64,000 bases of DNA from Mesorhizobium sp. M3A.F.Ca.ET.080.04.2.1 (GCF_003952525.1 NZ_CP034451.1:434001-498000), one strand, 5' to 3'; shown: positions 22,333-35,819, numbered from the stretch's first letter. Numbers and translations are program-made. Notes: generated by a model not told the origin, from the sequence alone.

Positions 22333-23066
22333 CGGCGGATCAGCCCGACGAGCCTGCCCTGAACCTTGACCCGGTCCGGCCCGAAGATGCGGGTCTCATA
22401 GGCCGGATTGGCGGCTTCCAGCGCAATCGAAGCGCCCTTGCGGCGGAAGCGCTTCAACGTCGCTTCCTCATCATCGACCAGCGCCACAACGATCTCACCG
22501 GGGCTCGCCGTATTGGCGTTGCGGATGATGACCGTATCGCCGTCGAAGATGCCGGCCTCGATCATCGAGTCGCCTTTGACTTCCAAGGCATAGTGCTCGC
22601 CGCCGGCGATCATGTCCGGCGGCACTGTGATCGAATGCGTCTGGTGCTGGATGGCGTCGATCGGCACACCGGCGGCGATACGGCCCATCACCGGAATGGA
22701 CACCGCCGAAACAGCGTCATCGTCATTGCTGGGTGCGGGTGTGCGCGAGGGCGCCGCCGGCTTGATCTGCCGGCCGAGATTGCCTTGTCCGAGGCTTCCC
22801 TGGATGACGCTCGGCGAAAACTTCTTGGCGGCGTTGAGGCCGGGCGCGATCGAATCGGGCAGCCGCAGCACTTCGAGCGCGCGCGCCCGGTTCGGCAGCC
22901 GGCGTATGAAGCCGCGCTCTTCCAGCGCCGTGATCAGCCGATGGATGCCCGACTTCGAGGCAAGGTCGAGCGCCTCCTTCATCTCGTCGAAAGACGGCGG
23001 AATGCCGCTTTCCTTGAGCCGTTCATGGATGAACATCAGCAGTTCATGTTGTTTACGCGTCAGCAT
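22326..23066 (-). CDS. lexA: LexA repressor
   Basis: Represses the SOS regulon and cleaves itself when RecA filaments form. The N-terminal winged helix (residues 1-65) begins [14 protein letters not shown] long linker, usual in alphaproteobacteria, leads to the cleavage bond A132-G133 in RIAAGVP. The catalytic dyad is S167 (GDSM) and K205 (ATLKRF). The ATG at 23066 is chosen over a longer frame to 23123. A perfect SOS box lies upstream, pointing to autoregulation. It is last in the ppiD-trpDC-moaC-moeA-lexA order. Confidence 0.97.
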   Translation of the reverse strand: MLTRKQHELLMFIHERLKESGIPPSFDEMKEALDLASKSGIHRLITALEERGFIRRLPNRARALEVLRLPDSIAPGLNAAKKFSPSVIQGSLGQGNLGRQIKPAAPSRTPAPSNDDDAVSAVSIPVMGRIAAGVPIDAIQHQTHSITVPPDMIAGGEHYALEVKGDSMIEAGIFDGDTVIIRNANTASPGEIVVALVDDEEATLKRFRRKGASIALEAANPAYETRIFGPDRVKVQGRLVGLIRRY

Positions 23067-23128
23067 GGCGGCCCCCAACGGGTTCTGGAACCAGAATCGG
23101 AAAAACAAACCCAGAACAAACACTATCT

Positions 23129-23143
23129 GTTCCAGTTGTGTTC
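23129..23143. promoter_or_regulatory. LexA-binding SOS box
   Basis: GTTC (23129-23132), seven bases, GTTC (23140-23143): an exact match to the alphaproteobacterial SOS box GTTC-N7-GTTC. It lies 63 bases before the lexA start codon, where repressor binding would cover the promoter. Confidence 0.85.
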
Positions 23144-23183
23144 CGCAACCGTTTAAAGTTTAATGAATGTGTTGACGTTTTGT

Positions 23184-24389
23184 TCAGCGTAGCATCAGCA
23201 CGCTGCATGCGGCGCCGGCTTCAGCTGCCGGCGCAAAAGGTTCGCGCACGATCAAGCCGTTGGCATCGGCCAGCATTCTCAGCATCGAGGAATCCTGGAT
23301 GCCGAACGGAGTCGCAACCAACGCTCCGCGATCGTCGCGCACAACGGCACGCACATAGTCCTGCCTGACATCGTTGGCCCGCAATGCGGCGCCCAGCCGA
23401 GCCCTGCGAACGTCCTGGCTGAAGCTGCGGCCTGCGAGGCGCGCCAGAAGCGGCTTCACGAACAGCTGCGAGCAGACAAGGCTTGCGACCGGATTCCCAG
23501 GCAGGCCGATGCAGCGGGTATTGCCGAGGCGGCCGAACATCAATGGCTTGCCGGGCCGCATGGCGATTTTCCAGAAATCGAGCTGCATGCCTTCGCCGGT
23601 CAGCACGCCATGGATCAGATCGTGGTCGCCGACCGAGGCGCCGCCGAGCGTCACGATGACATCGGCGCCGGCCGCTACGGCCTTCCTGACCAGAGCTGCG
23701 ATCGCTTCGTGCCGGTCCGCGGCGATGCCGAGGTCGAGCGCGCGTGCTCCAACCGATTGCGCCACGGCGGCGACACCATAGGCGTTGGACGAGATGATCT
23801 GGTCGGGTCCAAGTTCGCTGCCGGGCGGCTGCAATTCGTCGCCGGTGGCGATGATCGCGACCAGCGGCCGCCGGACGACATTGACATTTGCATGATTGGC
23901 AGATGCCGCGAGTGAAAGTGCTGCCGGATCGAGCAGGCGACCTTTCTCGAGCAGCATGTCGCCCTGGCCGAAGTCCAGTCCGCGGAGGCGGATATTGCGG
24001 CCCGCTTTGGTCGGTTCGGTCACCTCGATGCTGCCGCCACCGATGTCGCGCACGTTCTCCTGGATGACAATCGTGTCGGCGCCTTCGGGGACTGGTGCGC
24101 CCGTAAAGATCCGGACGGCCTCGCCCTGGCCGACTGACCCCGCGAAGCCGCGCCCGGCGGATGCCATGCCGATCACGGAGAGACGCGCCGGCACCGACGC
24201 CACATCCGCGGAGCGTGCGGCATAGCCGTCCATTGCGGAAGCATCGAAGGGCGGTTGGGTGCGCAGCGCCAGCACCGGCTCGGCCAGCACACGGCCTGCC
24301 GCATCGGCGAGCGGAACGCTTTCACCCGGCAGTGGCGCGGCGCCTTCCAGCAGGCGTTCGAGCGCCTCCGCGACTGGCACCAACGCCAT
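23184..24389 (-). CDS. moeA: Molybdopterin molybdotransferase MoeA
   Basis: Inserts molybdate into adenylylated molybdopterin in the last step of cofactor synthesis. The 401-residue protein has the MoeA layout: N-terminal PLAEAVGR-like segment with QPPFDASAMDGYA, the central IFTGAPVPEGADTIVIQE, and the MoCF_biosynth domain with TGDEL, VTLGGASVGDHD and LPGNPVASLVC. A C-terminal beta-barrel follows. It starts on the base after the moaC stop codon. Confidence 0.96.
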   Translation of the reverse strand: MALVPVAEALERLLEGAAPLPGESVPLADAAGRVLAEPVLALRTQPPFDASAMDGYAARSADVASVPARLSVIGMASAGRGFAGSVGQGEAVRIFTGAPVPEGADTIVIQENVRDIGGGSIEVTEPTKAGRNIRLRGLDFGQGDMLLEKGRLLDPAALSLAASANHANVNVVRRPLVAIIATGDELQPPGSELGPDQIISSNAYGVAAVAQSVGARALDLGIAADRHEAIAALVRKAVAAGADVIVTLGGASVGDHDLIHGVLTGEGMQLDFWKIAMRPGKPLMFGRLGNTRCIGLPGNPVASLVCSQLFVKPLLARLAGRSFSQDVRRARLGAALRANDVRQDYVRAVVRDDRGALVATPFGIQDSSMLRMLADANGLIVREPFAPAAEAGAACSVLMLR

Positions 24390-24869
24390 TTAGGCACCTG
24401 CCTTGTAGTCGCCCGACTTGCCGCCAGTCTTCTCGACCAGCCGTATGCCGGAAATCACCATGGCGCGGTCGGCCGCCTTGGCCATGTCGTAGATAGTGAG
24501 GCAGGCGACCGATGCCGCGGTCAGCGCTTCCATCTCCACACCTGTCTTGCCGGTGACTCGGGCAAGCGCTGTGACCTTCAGGCCTGGAAGCGAACGGTCT
24601 GGCTCGATGTCGACGGCAACCTTGGTCAGAAGGAGCGGATGGCAGAGCGGCACAAGCTCATGCGTCTTCTTGGCCGCCATGATGCCGGCGATGCGGGCCG
24701 TGCCCAGCACATCGCCCTTCTTTGCGTCGCCGGCCAGGATCATGTCCAGGGTTTCGGGCCGCATGAAGACGAAGCCTTCGGCGATTGCCGTGCGTGTCGT
24801 CTCGGCCTTGTCGCCGACATCGACCATGTTGGCTTCGCCCTTGGCGCTCAGATGGGTGAGGGCGGCCAT
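24390..24869 (-). CDS. moaC: Cyclic pyranopterin monophosphate synthase MoaC
   Basis: Works with MoaA to convert GTP into cyclic pyranopterin monophosphate. The 159-residue product starts [21 protein letters not shown] and has the family motifs [17 protein letters not shown], TSxLIPLCHP-type [11 protein letters not shown] and [11 protein letters not shown]. The ATG at 24869 is chosen; the frame is open to 25061 but has no similarity there. It sits one base after trpC and directly before moeA. Confidence 0.97.
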   Translation of the reverse strand: MAALTHLSAKGEANMVDVGDKAETTRTAIAEGFVFMRPETLDMILAGDAKKGDVLGTARIAGIMAAKKTHELVPLCHPLLLTKVAVDIEPDRSLPGLKVTALARVTGKTGVEMEALTAASVACLTIYDMAKAADRAMVISGIRLVEKTGGKSGDYKAGA

Positions 24870-24870
24870 C

Positions 24871-25683
24871 TCAAACAGCCTCGGCAGGCGCCTTGCCGGT
24901 GAGCAACAGCTGCGTTGCCGCCGCCACGTCATCCTGCCGCATGAGGCTCTCGCCGACGAGGAAAGTGCCGATGCCGCTCTCTTCCATCCGACGGCAGTCC
25001 TGATGGGTGAAGATGCCGCTTTCGCTGACCAGCAGCCGCTCGGCCGGCACCATGGCTGCAAGCCGCTCGGATACCTCGAGGCTGGTCTCGAACGTCCTTA
25101 GGTTGCGATTGTTGATGCCGATCAGCCGGGACTTAAGCGCGAGCGCACGCTCCATTTCTTTTTCGTCATGCACCTCGACCAGGGCATCCATGCCAAGTCC
25201 GAAAGCCGTCGCTTCCAGTTCGCGGGCCAGCGCATCATCGACGCTTGCCATGATGATCAGGATCGCGTCGGCGCCCAAGGCGCGCGCCTCGTAGACCTGA
25301 TAGGGATCGAACAGGAAATCCTTGCGCAGGGCAGGTAGCGCGACGGCCGCCCGTGCGGCGGTCAGAAATCCTGGCGCGCCCTGGAAGGACGGACCGTCGG
25401 TGAGCACCGAGAGGCAGGCCGCTCCGCCTTGCTGATAGGCCCTGGCGAGTGCGGGCGGGTCGAAGTCGGCCCGGATCAGACCCTTCGAGGGACTGGCCTT
25501 CTTGATCTCGGCAATCAGCGCGAAGCCACCGGCCTTCCGCCTCGCCTCGAGCGCCGCAAGGAAGCCGCGCGGCGGTTCGGCGCCGTTCGCCCTGGCCTGG
25601 ATCTCGGCAAGCGGCACGGCCAGCTTCGCCGCTGCGATCTCCTCGCGCTTGTATGCCTCGATCTTGCGCAGAATGTCGGACAA
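24871..25683 (-). CDS. trpC: Indole-3-glycerol phosphate synthase
   Basis: Closes the indole ring in tryptophan synthesis. The 270-residue TIM barrel has [20 protein letters not shown] at the N-terminus, [15 protein letters not shown] with catalytic lysine and glutamate, [12 protein letters not shown], and [10 protein letters not shown]. The start is the TTG at 25683, because homology begins there and no ATG is available; it follows the trpD stop by a few bases, so coupling is likely. Confidence 0.95.
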   Translation of the reverse strand: MSDILRKIEAYKREEIAAAKLAVPLAEIQARANGAEPPRGFLAALEARRKAGGFALIAEIKKASPSKGLIRADFDPPALARAYQQGGAACLSVLTDGPSFQGAPGFLTAARAAVALPALRKDFLFDPYQVYEARALGADAILIIMASVDDALARELEATAFGLGMDALVEVHDEKEMERALALKSRLIGINNRNLRTFETSLEVSERLAAMVPAERLLVSESGIFTHQDCRRMEESGIGTFLVGESLMRQDDVAAATQLLLTGKAPAEAV

Positions 25684-25687
25684 GGTT

Positions 25688-26698
25688 CTAACCGTTCGAA
25701 ATCTCGACGAGCTTGTCGAGCACCGCAAGGGCCCGGCCGCTGTCGATGGCTTGTGCGGCGGCCGCAATGCCGTCGGCGAGCGTCGTCGCCTTGCCCGCCA
25801 CCACTAGGCCGGCGCCGGCATTCATCAGCACGGTGTCGCGATAGGCGCCGGCCGCGCCACCCAGCATATCGCGCAGCGCCTTGGCGTTGTAGGCCGCATC
25901 GCCGCCGCGCAGCTCTTCCTTCGCGTGCCGCTTCAGGCCCATTGCTTCGGGGGTGAGGGTGAAAGTGCGGATTTCACTGCCGGCAAGCTCGGCCACCTGC
26001 GTCTCGCCGGTGGTGGTGATCTCGTCATAGCCGTCGCCATGGACCACCCAGGCATGCTCGGCGCCAAGCGCCTTCAGTGTCTCGGCCACCGGCACGATCC
26101 ATTCCGGCAGGAAGACGCCCACCATCTGGCGGCTGACGCCGGCCGGGTTCGACAGCGGCCCGAGCAGGTTGAAGATGGTGCGCGTGCCGAGCTCGACCCG
26201 CGTCGGCCCGACATGCTTCATCGCCGGATGGTGCGCGGGCGCGAACATGAAGCCGACGCCCGCCTCCTGGATGCAGCGGCCGATCGTCTCCGGCGAAATA
26301 TCGATCTTGACGCCAAGCGCCATCAGCACATCGGCTGCGCCGGTCAACGAAGAGAGGCCGCGATTGCCGTGCTTGGCGACCGGAACCCCTGCCGCCGCGA
26401 TGACGAAGGCGGAGCCGGTCGAGATGTTGACGCTGTGCGAATTGTCGCCGCCGGTGCCGACGATGTCGATCGCGCCCTGCGGGGCTTCGACGCGCAGCAT
26501 CTTGGCGCGCATGGTGGCGACCGCGCCGGAGATCTCGCTTACCGTCTCGCCGCGCACGCGCAATGCCATCAAGAATCCGCCGATCTGCCCCGGCGTCGCA
26601 TCGCCCGACATGATGATGTCGAAAGCCTCGCGCGCCTCCTCGAAGGAAAGCGCGCTGCCGGAGGCGACCTTGGCTATGTGTGTCTTCAGAGCGCTCAT
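25688..26698 (-). CDS. trpD: Anthranilate phosphoribosyltransferase
   Basis: Transfers a phosphoribosyl group to anthranilate. The 336-residue protein has [21 protein letters not shown], the PRPP-binding loop, KHGNRGLSS and the anthranilate-site residues in [18 protein letters not shown]. Its ATG overlaps the ppiD stop codon (ATGA). It is followed by trpC. Confidence 0.97.
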   Translation of the reverse strand: MSALKTHIAKVASGSALSFEEAREAFDIIMSGDATPGQIGGFLMALRVRGETVSEISGAVATMRAKMLRVEAPQGAIDIVGTGGDNSHSVNISTGSAFVIAAAGVPVAKHGNRGLSSLTGAADVLMALGVKIDISPETIGRCIQEAGVGFMFAPAHHPAMKHVGPTRVELGTRTIFNLLGPLSNPAGVSRQMVGVFLPEWIVPVAETLKALGAEHAWVVHGDGYDEITTTGETQVAELAGSEIRTFTLTPEAMGLKRHAKEELRGGDAAYNAKALRDMLGGAAGAYRDTVLMNAGAGLVVAGKATTLADGIAAAAQAIDSGRALAVLDKLVEISNG

Positions 26699-28587
26699 CG
26701 TGTCTGTGCTTGGGAAACGGCGGCCGGGTCGATGCGAACGTCATATTGCGACTGCAGTTGCGCGACCAGTTGGTCGAGCAGGTCGTCGGACATGCCGGCG
26801 GCGAAGGATTTCTGCGCGTCTTCCGGGACCGAACTGCCATCCGCGCCCGCCGGCTCGAAGACTTCGGCGACCTTGAACAAGATCTGACCATCGCCGGTTG
26901 GCGATGGGATCAGACCGGTACCGCCTTCGCCGACGCCGAACATCGCGGCGGCACCTTCCTTGCCGAAATCGGCATCGTCGGCATCCCGCTTCAAGCCCCG
27001 CTTGGTTTGCTTCTCGAGCTTCAGCTCGCCGGCGATGACGTCGAGCGTCGTTCCGGCCTTGAGGCGCTTCTCCAACTCCTGCGCCCTGGCGTCGAGACGC
27101 TTGTCGGTCTCGGCGGCGGTCCAGTCCGCCGCCACCTTCTGGCGGACCTCGTCCAGCGTGCGGTCGCGCGCCGGAGTGATCGACTGCACCTCGTAGAACA
27201 CGAAGCCGTTGTCGGCGGTGGTCAGGCCCTCGTTCTCGGTGTTCGGCTCGGCCGCAAAGACCGACTTGATAAGTTCGGCCGATTCCGGGAGATCGTTGAC
27301 GATCGTGCCGTCGGGCCGCTGCCCGGTGCGGTCGATGGCGTCGACGGTGACGACCTTGAGCTTCAGCTTTTCTGCGGCCTGGGCGAGCGTGGCACCCGAG
27401 GCGCGGGTGTCCTCGTAGCTGTCATGCACGTCGAGCAGGATGCGGCTTGCCTCGCCCAGCGCCAGATCCTTGCGGATCTGTTCGGACACTTCGGAAAGCG
27501 GCTTGATCACCTGCGGCTTGACCTCGGTGACGCGCAGCAGCACCGGGCCGAAGGCGCCCTGAACCACCGGGCTGACCTCATTGACGTTGAGCGAGAAAGC
27601 GGCGTCGGCGACAGCCTTGTCAGCGATCTTGTCCTTGGCCAGCGTGCCGAGCAATGTGTCGGCCGGGGTCTTGCCTTCGGCGGTGACGATCTTGTCGAAG
27701 GTGGCGCCGGCCTTCAGCGAATCATATGCCGCTTTCGCCGCATCCGGCGTCTTGAACACCAGCTGTTCGATGGTGCGCATTTCGGGCGTCGTATAGCGAG
27801 CCTTGTTCTTGTTGTAGTCGTCAGCGACCTGCTGGTCGGTCACCGCCGTGGGGTCCATGATGTCCTGCGGCTCCAGGCGGGCATAGGAGAACTTGCGGTA
27901 TTCCGGCGCCGCATAGTTCTTCTTGTTGGCTTCGAAATAGGCCTTCAACGCGCTGTCGGACGGCGCCTGGATCGGCTGCACCAGCGTCTTCGGCAGCACG
28001 AGATAGTCGATCGTGCGGTCTTCGCCGCGATAGAGAGCAACCGCCTTCAGGAAGGTCTGCGGCGCCTTGAGCCCGTCAGAAATCGCCTCGACGATCTGCT
28101 GGCGCACGGCGACCTGCGAGCGGTTCTTGAGGTAGTCCTCCGGGCGCATGCCCACCTGATGAAGCAGGTACTCGAAAGTCCTGCGGTCGAATTCCCCGCT
28201 GGGGCCCCTGAAGGCCGGATCCTCACGCGTCAGCGCCGCCAGCCGGTCCTTGGAAAGGCCAAGCCCGAGCTTGCGCGCCTGCTCGTCAAGCACGGCGCCC
28301 GAGACCAGTTGCGCCAGCACCTGGTTGTCGATGCCGAGGAGCTTGGCCTGCTCCTGGGTGATGCGCTGGCCATATTGCTGCGACAGCATGTTGATCTGGC
28401 GATCGTAGGCGAGGCGGTACTCGTTGATCGAGACGGTCGTGCCGCCGGCGGTGATCACGGAATGGTGGCCGGCCAAAGTTCCCGACAGGCGTCCGGAAAT
28501 GCCCCAGACGGCAAAGCTGATGACCAGCAGGGACAGCAACGCCTTCGCGACCCAGGTGCCCGCCGCGTTTCTCAATACACTAAGCAT
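26695..28587 (-). CDS. PpiD/SurA-type periplasmic peptidyl-prolyl isomerase
   Basis: A membrane-anchored folding factor for exported proteins. An N-terminal transmembrane anchor (about residues 12-32) is followed by a SurA_N-like helical domain ([17 protein letters not shown]), a parvulin-like region around residues 260-370, and a second repeat to the C-terminus at 630. Typical PpiD length and topology. The gene heads the minus-strand run into trpD with a 4-base overlap and is divergent from tpiA. Confidence 0.9.
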   Translation of the reverse strand: MLSVLRNAAGTWVAKALLSLLVISFAVWGISGRLSGTLAGHHSVITAGGTTVSINEYRLAYDRQINMLSQQYGQRITQEQAKLLGIDNQVLAQLVSGAVLDEQARKLGLGLSKDRLAALTREDPAFRGPSGEFDRRTFEYLLHQVGMRPEDYLKNRSQVAVRQQIVEAISDGLKAPQTFLKAVALYRGEDRTIDYLVLPKTLVQPIQAPSDSALKAYFEANKKNYAAPEYRKFSYARLEPQDIMDPTAVTDQQVADDYNKNKARYTTPEMRTIEQLVFKTPDAAKAAYDSLKAGATFDKIVTAEGKTPADTLLGTLAKDKIADKAVADAAFSLNVNEVSPVVQGAFGPVLLRVTEVKPQVIKPLSEVSEQIRKDLALGEASRILLDVHDSYEDTRASGATLAQAAEKLKLKVVTVDAIDRTGQRPDGTIVNDLPESAELIKSVFAAEPNTENEGLTTADNGFVFYEVQSITPARDRTLDEVRQKVAADWTAAETDKRLDARAQELEKRLKAGTTLDVIAGELKLEKQTKRGLKRDADDADFGKEGAAAMFGVGEGGTGLIPSPTGDGQILFKVAEVFEPAGADGSSVPEDAQKSFAAGMSDDLLDQLVAQLQSQYDVRIDPAAVSQAQTR

Positions 28588-28730
28588 GCCTACTTCCGAT
28601 TTATGCGCATTTTCGCCTGCGCCGAGTCTGAAACAAGCGCAATAGCGCCCTTACGGTCCACTGTCGATTGCTTTGTGGCCTGATTTTGGTAGTGAGGGCG
28701 CTGCCTTTCATCGCCTGGAGAACCGACGCC

Positions 28731-29498
28731 ATGACCCCTGGAATCCGCCCGCTCGTTGCCGGCAACTGGAAAATGAACGGCACCAGCGCCTCGCTCAACG
28801 AATTGCGGATGATCGGCAACGGTTTCATGAGCGGGCTCGACGCGGAGACGGAATCGTTGGTCTGTGTTCCGGCAACCTTGCTTCACCAAGCCGCCGAAAT
28901 CCTTTCGCGCACGCCGGTCCGAGCCGGCGGCGAAGATTGCCATTCCAAGGAGAGCGGCGCCTTTACGGGCGAGATTTCGGCCGAGATGTTGAAGGACGCC
29001 GGCGCCAGCCACGTCATCGTCGGTCATTCGGAGCGCCGCGAGCAATTCGGCGAGGACGACGCGACCGTCCACGCCAAGGCATCCGCCGCATGGAGGGCAG
29101 GGCTGACCGCGATCATCTGCATCGGCGAGACGAGAGCCGAACGCGAAGCCGGCTCCACGCTCGAGGTCTTGTCGCGTCAGCTGGCCGGGTCGGTGCCGCC
29201 GAGCGCCACCGCTGCAAACACCGTCGTTGCCTATGAGCCGGTCTGGGCGATCGGCACCGGCCTGACGCCGACGGCCGCCGACGTCGCCGAGGCGCATGCG
29301 CATATTCGCGCGAAGCTCGCCGAACTGCTCGGCGACACGGCGACGAAGATGCGCATTCTCTATGGCGGCTCGGTCAAGCCGTCCAACGCGGCGGAACTGC
29401 TGGGCGTCGAGAATGTGGACGGGGCCCTGGTCGGCGGCGCCAGCCTCAAGGCCTCGGACTTTCTCGCCATCGCCGAAGCCTATATGCATCTCTCATAG
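28731..29498 (+). CDS. tpiA: Triosephosphate isomerase
   Basis: Interconverts dihydroxyacetone phosphate and glyceraldehyde-3-phosphate. Catalytic residues are visible: Lys14 in AGNWKMNG, the His in VIVGHSERR, and the Glu in [12 protein letters not shown]. The phosphate loop YGGSVKPSN follows. The ATG at 28731 gives 255 residues, the normal length; the frame is open from 28668. It is divergent from ppiD over about 140 bases and precedes secG. Confidence 0.98.
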   Translation: MTPGIRPLVAGNWKMNGTSASLNELRMIGNGFMSGLDAETESLVCVPATLLHQAAEILSRTPVRAGGEDCHSKESGAFTGEISAEMLKDAGASHVIVGHSERREQFGEDDATVHAKASAAWRAGLTAIICIGETRAEREAGSTLEVLSRQLAGSVPPSATAANTVVAYEPVWAIGTGLTPTAADVAEAHAHIRAKLAELLGDTATKMRILYGGSVKPSNAAELLGVENVDGALVGGASLKASDFLAIAEAYMHLS

Positions 29499-29668
29499 CC
29501 GCTGGCGCTCATCCGCGGAGCCAAGCGCTCCGCCGAAATCCTTGCAATGACCGGATTGCTTCTCATATTCCGGCCACGGGCTTGGAAATGCCACCAAAGC
29601 ATTGTAAGGAGCCGCCTCCAAATCACCGGTCGTATGCGCGGCCGCGCAAGGCCTCGCCAGGATAAATT

Positions 29669-30193
29669 ATGGAAACCGTACTGATCGTCATCCACCTCAT
29701 GGTCGTGCTCGCCCTTGTCGGCGTGGTGCTGCTGCAGCGCTCCGAGGGCGGCGGCCTGGGCATTGGCGGCGGTTCCGGTTTCATGACGGCGCGGGGCGCC
29801 GCCAATGCGCTGACCCGCGCCACGGCGATCCTGGCGGCGGCCTTCTTCGTCACCTCGCTGGCGCTGTCGATACTGGCTCGCTACGGCGAGAAGCCGATCG
29901 ACATCCTCGACCGCGCTCCGGCCTCCACCTCGGATAATGCCGGCAAGGGCGTGCTCAACCAGCTGCCGGGGGCAAACGGTCCGGTGGGCAGCTCGCAGCC
30001 CGCAGTGCCGGCCGGCGGCACCCCGCCGGCAGCTCCGTCTGGTGGCGCGACCACTACGACTCCGCTTTCGAATGGCGCCGCCACGACCGCCCCGGCGCCT
30101 GCTCCCGCCACGCCGGCCCCCGCGAATCCCGCCGCGCCGCCGGCCGCGAACGGCGTGACGTTGCCGGTCACCCCGCAGGTTCCGAACCAGTAG
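29669..30193 (+). CDS. secG: Preprotein translocase subunit SecG
   Basis: A small partner of SecYE in the export channel. Two membrane segments, at about residues 3-22 and 50-73, flank the conserved cytoplasmic loop LLQRSEGGGLGIGGGSGF. The C-terminal 90 residues are a Pro/Ala/Thr/Gly-rich tail, a common alphaproteobacterial extension that makes the protein longer (174) than E. coli SecG. Confidence 0.94.
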   Translation: METVLIVIHLMVVLALVGVVLLQRSEGGGLGIGGGSGFMTARGAANALTRATAILAAAFFVTSLALSILARYGEKPIDILDRAPASTSDNAGKGVLNQLPGANGPVGSSQPAVPAGGTPPAAPSGGATTTTPLSNGAATTAPAPAPATPAPANPAAPPAANGVTLPVTPQVPNQ

Positions 30194-30404
30194 TCGGCAA
30201 GCATTGCTGCCGCGATCTGTTGTCGTTTGAACACAGTCGCGGCAAATGCCGCTCTATCACGAAGATTCAACCAAGCGTCGCGCTTTCCTTAGCTTGAGAG
30301 GCCACCGGCTAATCGACTATAGATTGCGCGCGGCACATTCGGCGTCCTTGGGGGGCGCCGGGCGCCGCCGTGGGCAACAAGCATTGAACGATCGGATCTT
30401 CGCC

Positions 30405-31514
30405 ATGCAGCTTCGCAGCTTCATTCTTTTGGGATTCTGTGCCGTGTTCGGCATGGGGTCCGCGGCCTTTGCCTCGCCGGCAAACCTGGCCACCTCGCCA
30501 TCATTCGAAACGACTGATGCCATCAAAGTCGCCGTCAAGAGCGATGCATCGCAGCTGAAGCTCCTCAAGAAGAAGAAAAACCCAACCGCGGACGACCTCG
30601 CCCAGATCAGCAAGCTCGAGGCCAAGATCGCGGCCGACAAGGAAGCCGCCAAGGTCAAGGCGCTGGAAGCCCGCAAGCTGGCGATGCGCGAGGCGGCGAA
30701 GGCCAAGGCGGACGCGGCTCGTCAGGAATGGCTTGCCAAGAAGGGCTCGGCAGCGCAGGTCGCCGACGCCAAGCCGGTCAAGAAGACCACCAAGATCATC
30801 GAGTCGCTCGAGCCCGCAGCGCCGATCCAGACGGACGAGCCGCTCTCGGCGGAGGCGATGAACATCGCAGCCACGGGCAACAATGGCGAGCTGCGCAGCG
30901 AACAGCCCGGGCAGAAGCAGTCGAGCGGTCGCGGACTGTTTGCCGGCCTGTTCGGTGGCTCGTCGGTGTCTTCGATCAACTATCTGCCCGAGACCCGTGC
31001 GCTGGATTCCGCGCTCGCCAAAAAGGACGCCAAGAGACCTTTCAAGGTGAAGCCGGAATATGTGCCGCAGGAGGTCACCTTCTCAGGCTATGATCCGGGC
31101 ACGATCGTCATCGACACCAATGCCCGTCGTCTCTATCTCGTCGAGAGCTATTCGACTGCGCGCCGCTACGCCATCGCAGTGGGCCGCGAGGGATTGCAGT
31201 TCAAGGGCACGGTGGCCGTCGGCGACAAGCAGGAATGGCCGCGCTGGATCCCGACGCTCGACATGCAGAAGCGCGAGCCGAAGCACTATGGCCAGTACAA
31301 GGACGGCATGCCCGGCGGCGGCGAGAACCCGCTCGGCGCGCGCGCCATCTACCTCTATGACGGCAAGAAGGACACGCATCTGCGCATCCACGGCACCATT
31401 GCGCCGCAGTCGATCGGAACCAGCGCCTCCAATGGCTGCTTCCGCATGATCAACGAGCACGTCATGGATCTGTACAGCCGGGTCAAGGTCGGCACCAAGG
31501 TCGTCATCATCTGA
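30405..31514 (+). CDS. L,D-transpeptidase (YkuD domain)
   Basis: Forms 3-3 cross-links in peptidoglycan or attaches proteins to it. A signal peptide (residues 1-23) is followed by a Lys/Ala/Glu-rich, probably coiled-coil region to about residue 120. The YkuD domain begins near residue 235 (GTIVIDTNARRLYLVES). H329 and C345 in the HGT...SIGTSASNGCFRM motif are the catalytic pair. The ATG at 30405 is chosen because the signal peptide starts there. A strong terminator follows. Confidence 0.93.
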   Translation: MQLRSFILLGFCAVFGMGSAAFASPANLATSPSFETTDAIKVAVKSDASQLKLLKKKKNPTADDLAQISKLEAKIAADKEAAKVKALEARKLAMREAAKAKADAARQEWLAKKGSAAQVADAKPVKKTTKIIESLEPAAPIQTDEPLSAEAMNIAATGNNGELRSEQPGQKQSSGRGLFAGLFGGSSVSSINYLPETRALDSALAKKDAKRPFKVKPEYVPQEVTFSGYDPGTIVIDTNARRLYLVESYSTARRYAIAVGREGLQFKGTVAVGDKQEWPRWIPTLDMQKREPKHYGQYKDGMPGGGENPLGARAIYLYDGKKDTHLRIHGTIAPQSIGTSASNGCFRMINEHVMDLYSRVKVGTKVVII

Positions 31515-31534
31515 CGCGTTCGGGCAGAATGCCG

Positions 31535-31565
31535 AAAGGGCCGGCATCGCCGGCCCTTTTGTTTT
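31535..31565 (+). terminator. Intrinsic terminator after the L,D-transpeptidase gene
   Basis: An 11-bp stem (31535-31545 with 31549-31559) closed by ATC, with the T-rich run TTTTGTTTT overlapping its 3' side. It separates this gene from pyrG. Confidence 0.88.
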
Positions 31566-31587
31566 GATCCCGGCGCGGCGCTGACGG

Positions 31588-31665
31588 ATCCAGCGACGCG
31601 CTTTCGAACCTTTGTTCGCATGCATGTCGTTCGCCCAAAACCGCTGTGCGATTTGGGCGACGCGC
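31588..31665. repeat. Dispersed palindromic element, copy B
   Basis: CGCCCAAA (31632-31639) pairs with TTTGGGCG (31652-31659) around CCGCTGTGCG. The upstream flank CAGCGACGCGCTTTCG and the ATGCATGTCGTT before the stem align with copy C near 61030-61066. It lies between the transpeptidase terminator and pyrG. Confidence 0.75.
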
Positions 31666-31758
31666 TTCTGGGAAAAGCCCATCACGGGCATCGGTGCCAT
31701 TTGGGAAAAAGCCTTCGCGGCGGTTTTTTCTCTGGCGGAATCAATCAGGCCGCGTTAA

Positions 31759-33399
<1,641 letters not shown>

Positions 33400-33421
33400 C
33401 CGACCGGCTGGTGGACCGGCG

Positions 33422-34034
<613 letters not shown>

Positions 34035-34046
34035 CGCCGCCTTATT

Positions 34047-35504
34047 TCAGGCCTTCGCCATCCGCGCCCCGGCACCGAGCGCCATGGTGCGCAGCACGTA
34101 GTAGACGGCGCCCGCGATCGCCACGCCGAAGAACCAGCCATAGACGCCCCACCAAGACGGCAGCCAGTTGGTGAAGTTGGGAAGGATCGAGGAGAAGATC
34201 GCGCCAACGCCAGCCGCGATGAAAGCATTGACGTGCCAGCCGCCCTGGAAGCGGAACTCGCCGTCTTCCCGGTAGAGCGCCGCGACGTCGACCTCGCTTT
34301 TGCGGATCAGATAGTAGTCGACCATCATCACCCCGAAGATCGGCCCCATTGTCGCGCCGATGATGTTGACGAAGGAAGCCGCACTGCCTTCCCACGGCGC
34401 GAAGGGGTAGAGCACAAGCGCAATAAGTGCCGCGATGTAGCCGCCCTTCTTGAAGTCGATCTGGCGCGGGAAGACGTTGGAGAAGTCGAAGGCCGGCGAG
34501 ACGAAGTTCGCCACCACGTTGATGCCGAGCGTGGCCACCGCAAAGGTCAGCGCCGCAAGAGCCGCCAGGAACCAGCTGTCGAACTTGGCCGAGATCTGGT
34601 CGGGATGGAGCAGCACCTCGTGGTAGACGTCGTAGGCGGCAATGGTGGTGACGCCGGCGACCAGCGAGAACAGGATGAGGTTGACCGGCAGGCCCCAGAT
34701 GTTGCCCTTGCGCAGCGCCGCATTGTCGGGCGCGTAGCGGGCAAAGTCGCAGAAGTTCAGGTAGAGCGCCGAGAAGTAGGTCACCCAGATCGCCGCCACG
34801 GCGAACAGCGCCGTCCATGAACCCGGTTCGCCCGGCACGCCGGCATCCTTGGTCTTTTCGAGCAGCACATCCATCGGAATGTCACTGGTGAAGGCGAAGG
34901 TGCCCGCCTTGAGGCAGAGATAGATCGCCAGAATCAGCATCATCACCCAGACGGCCGGACCCGCCCAGTCCTGGAAGCGGCGCACCGTTTCCATGCCTTT
35001 CTGGATGATCAGCAGTTGCAGCGCCCAGATGACGACGAAGCAGATCACTTCCAGGGTGGAATGGCCAAGAAGATGGGAGCTTTGGTTGAACTCGTTGAAC
35101 CATTGCAGGCGGGTCAGCAGAGCCACGATCGCGCCGGAGGCCGCGGCCGTTTGCGCCCCGTACCAGAAGCAGGCGACGACGGCGCGCACCAGCGCCGGGA
35201 TGTTCGCGCCCCAGATGCCGAAGGAGGCGCGGGCAAGCACGGGGTAGGGCACGCCGGTCTTCACGCCGGCATAGCCGACGAGGTTCATCAGGAAATAGAT
35301 GATGAGCGAGCCGATGCCGATGGCGATGATGAAGTTGACGAAGCCGCCGCAGAACAGAAACAGACTCGCCGCCAGGTAATAGCCCCAGAGGCTGTGCACG
35401 TCGGAGGTCCAGACGTTGAAGATGGAGAACGGTCCCCAGTTCCTGACCGTTGCAGGAGCCAGATCCTCGTTGTAGAGGTCGGGCGAAGCGCCTTGTATGG
35501 TCAT
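34047..35504 (-). CDS. NCS1-family nucleobase:cation symporter
   Basis: A membrane transporter of about twelve helices, 485 residues. The N-terminus has [23 protein letters not shown], typical of the NCS1 family, and helix 1 reads [33 protein letters not shown] is the conserved segment around helix 10. Substrates in the family include cytosine, hydantoins, allantoin, purines and thiamine precursors; the sequence alone does not decide. The ATG at 35504 has GGGGAC upstream. No catabolic genes are beside it. Confidence 0.9.
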   Translation of the reverse strand: MTIQGASPDLYNEDLAPATVRNWGPFSIFNVWTSDVHSLWGYYLAASLFLFCGGFVNFIIAIGIGSLIIYFLMNLVGYAGVKTGVPYPVLARASFGIWGANIPALVRAVVACFWYGAQTAAASGAIVALLTRLQWFNEFNQSSHLLGHSTLEVICFVVIWALQLLIIQKGMETVRRFQDWAGPAVWVMMLILAIYLCLKAGTFAFTSDIPMDVLLEKTKDAGVPGEPGSWTALFAVAAIWVTYFSALYLNFCDFARYAPDNAALRKGNIWGLPVNLILFSLVAGVTTIAAYDVYHEVLLHPDQISAKFDSWFLAALAALTFAVATLGINVVANFVSPAFDFSNVFPRQIDFKKGGYIAALIALVLYPFAPWEGSAASFVNIIGATMGPIFGVMMVDYYLIRKSEVDVAALYREDGEFRFQGGWHVNAFIAAGVGAIFSSILPNFTNWLPSWWGVYGWFFGVAIAGAVYYVLRTMALGAGARMAKA

Positions 35505-35819
35505 TGCAAGTGTCCCCTTTTGCAAAACGCGCCGTCACGCGTTAACTGAGGAGGGTAAGCCTGACGCTGGGGAACCGGCAAGCAATCCATTTGCCGGCTT
35601 TGACCTTAAAGACATTCAACGAGAATCGCGCTTCTCGTCGGCCTCAAACAGGGATCGCCTTGACGACTCACCCTGACGGTTTGAGGCAAACTGATCTGCC
35701 GGTCGGCGATCTTCACGGATCGTCGAATTTTTGCAGCAGGGCGAATTTTTTTGGGAACCAAAGCGTTCGGTGCGCGTTTGAAGTGGTTCGACTGCGTTGC
35801 GGTCGACCGGGAGGATAGT
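35505..35819. other. Intergenic region between NCS1 transporter and DUF982 gene
   Basis: The two genes diverge here, so both promoters should lie in these 315 bases. A perfect 7-bp inverted repeat, CCGGCAA (35575-35581) with TTGCCGG (35591-35597), could be an operator for the transporter. No protein-coding frame with family similarity was seen. Confidence 0.5.

Noticed and set aside
26680..28683. A 667-codon open frame on the plus strand
   Set aside because: It is the antisense shadow of the ppiD gene in GC-rich DNA; it lacks a hydrophobic pattern or motif.
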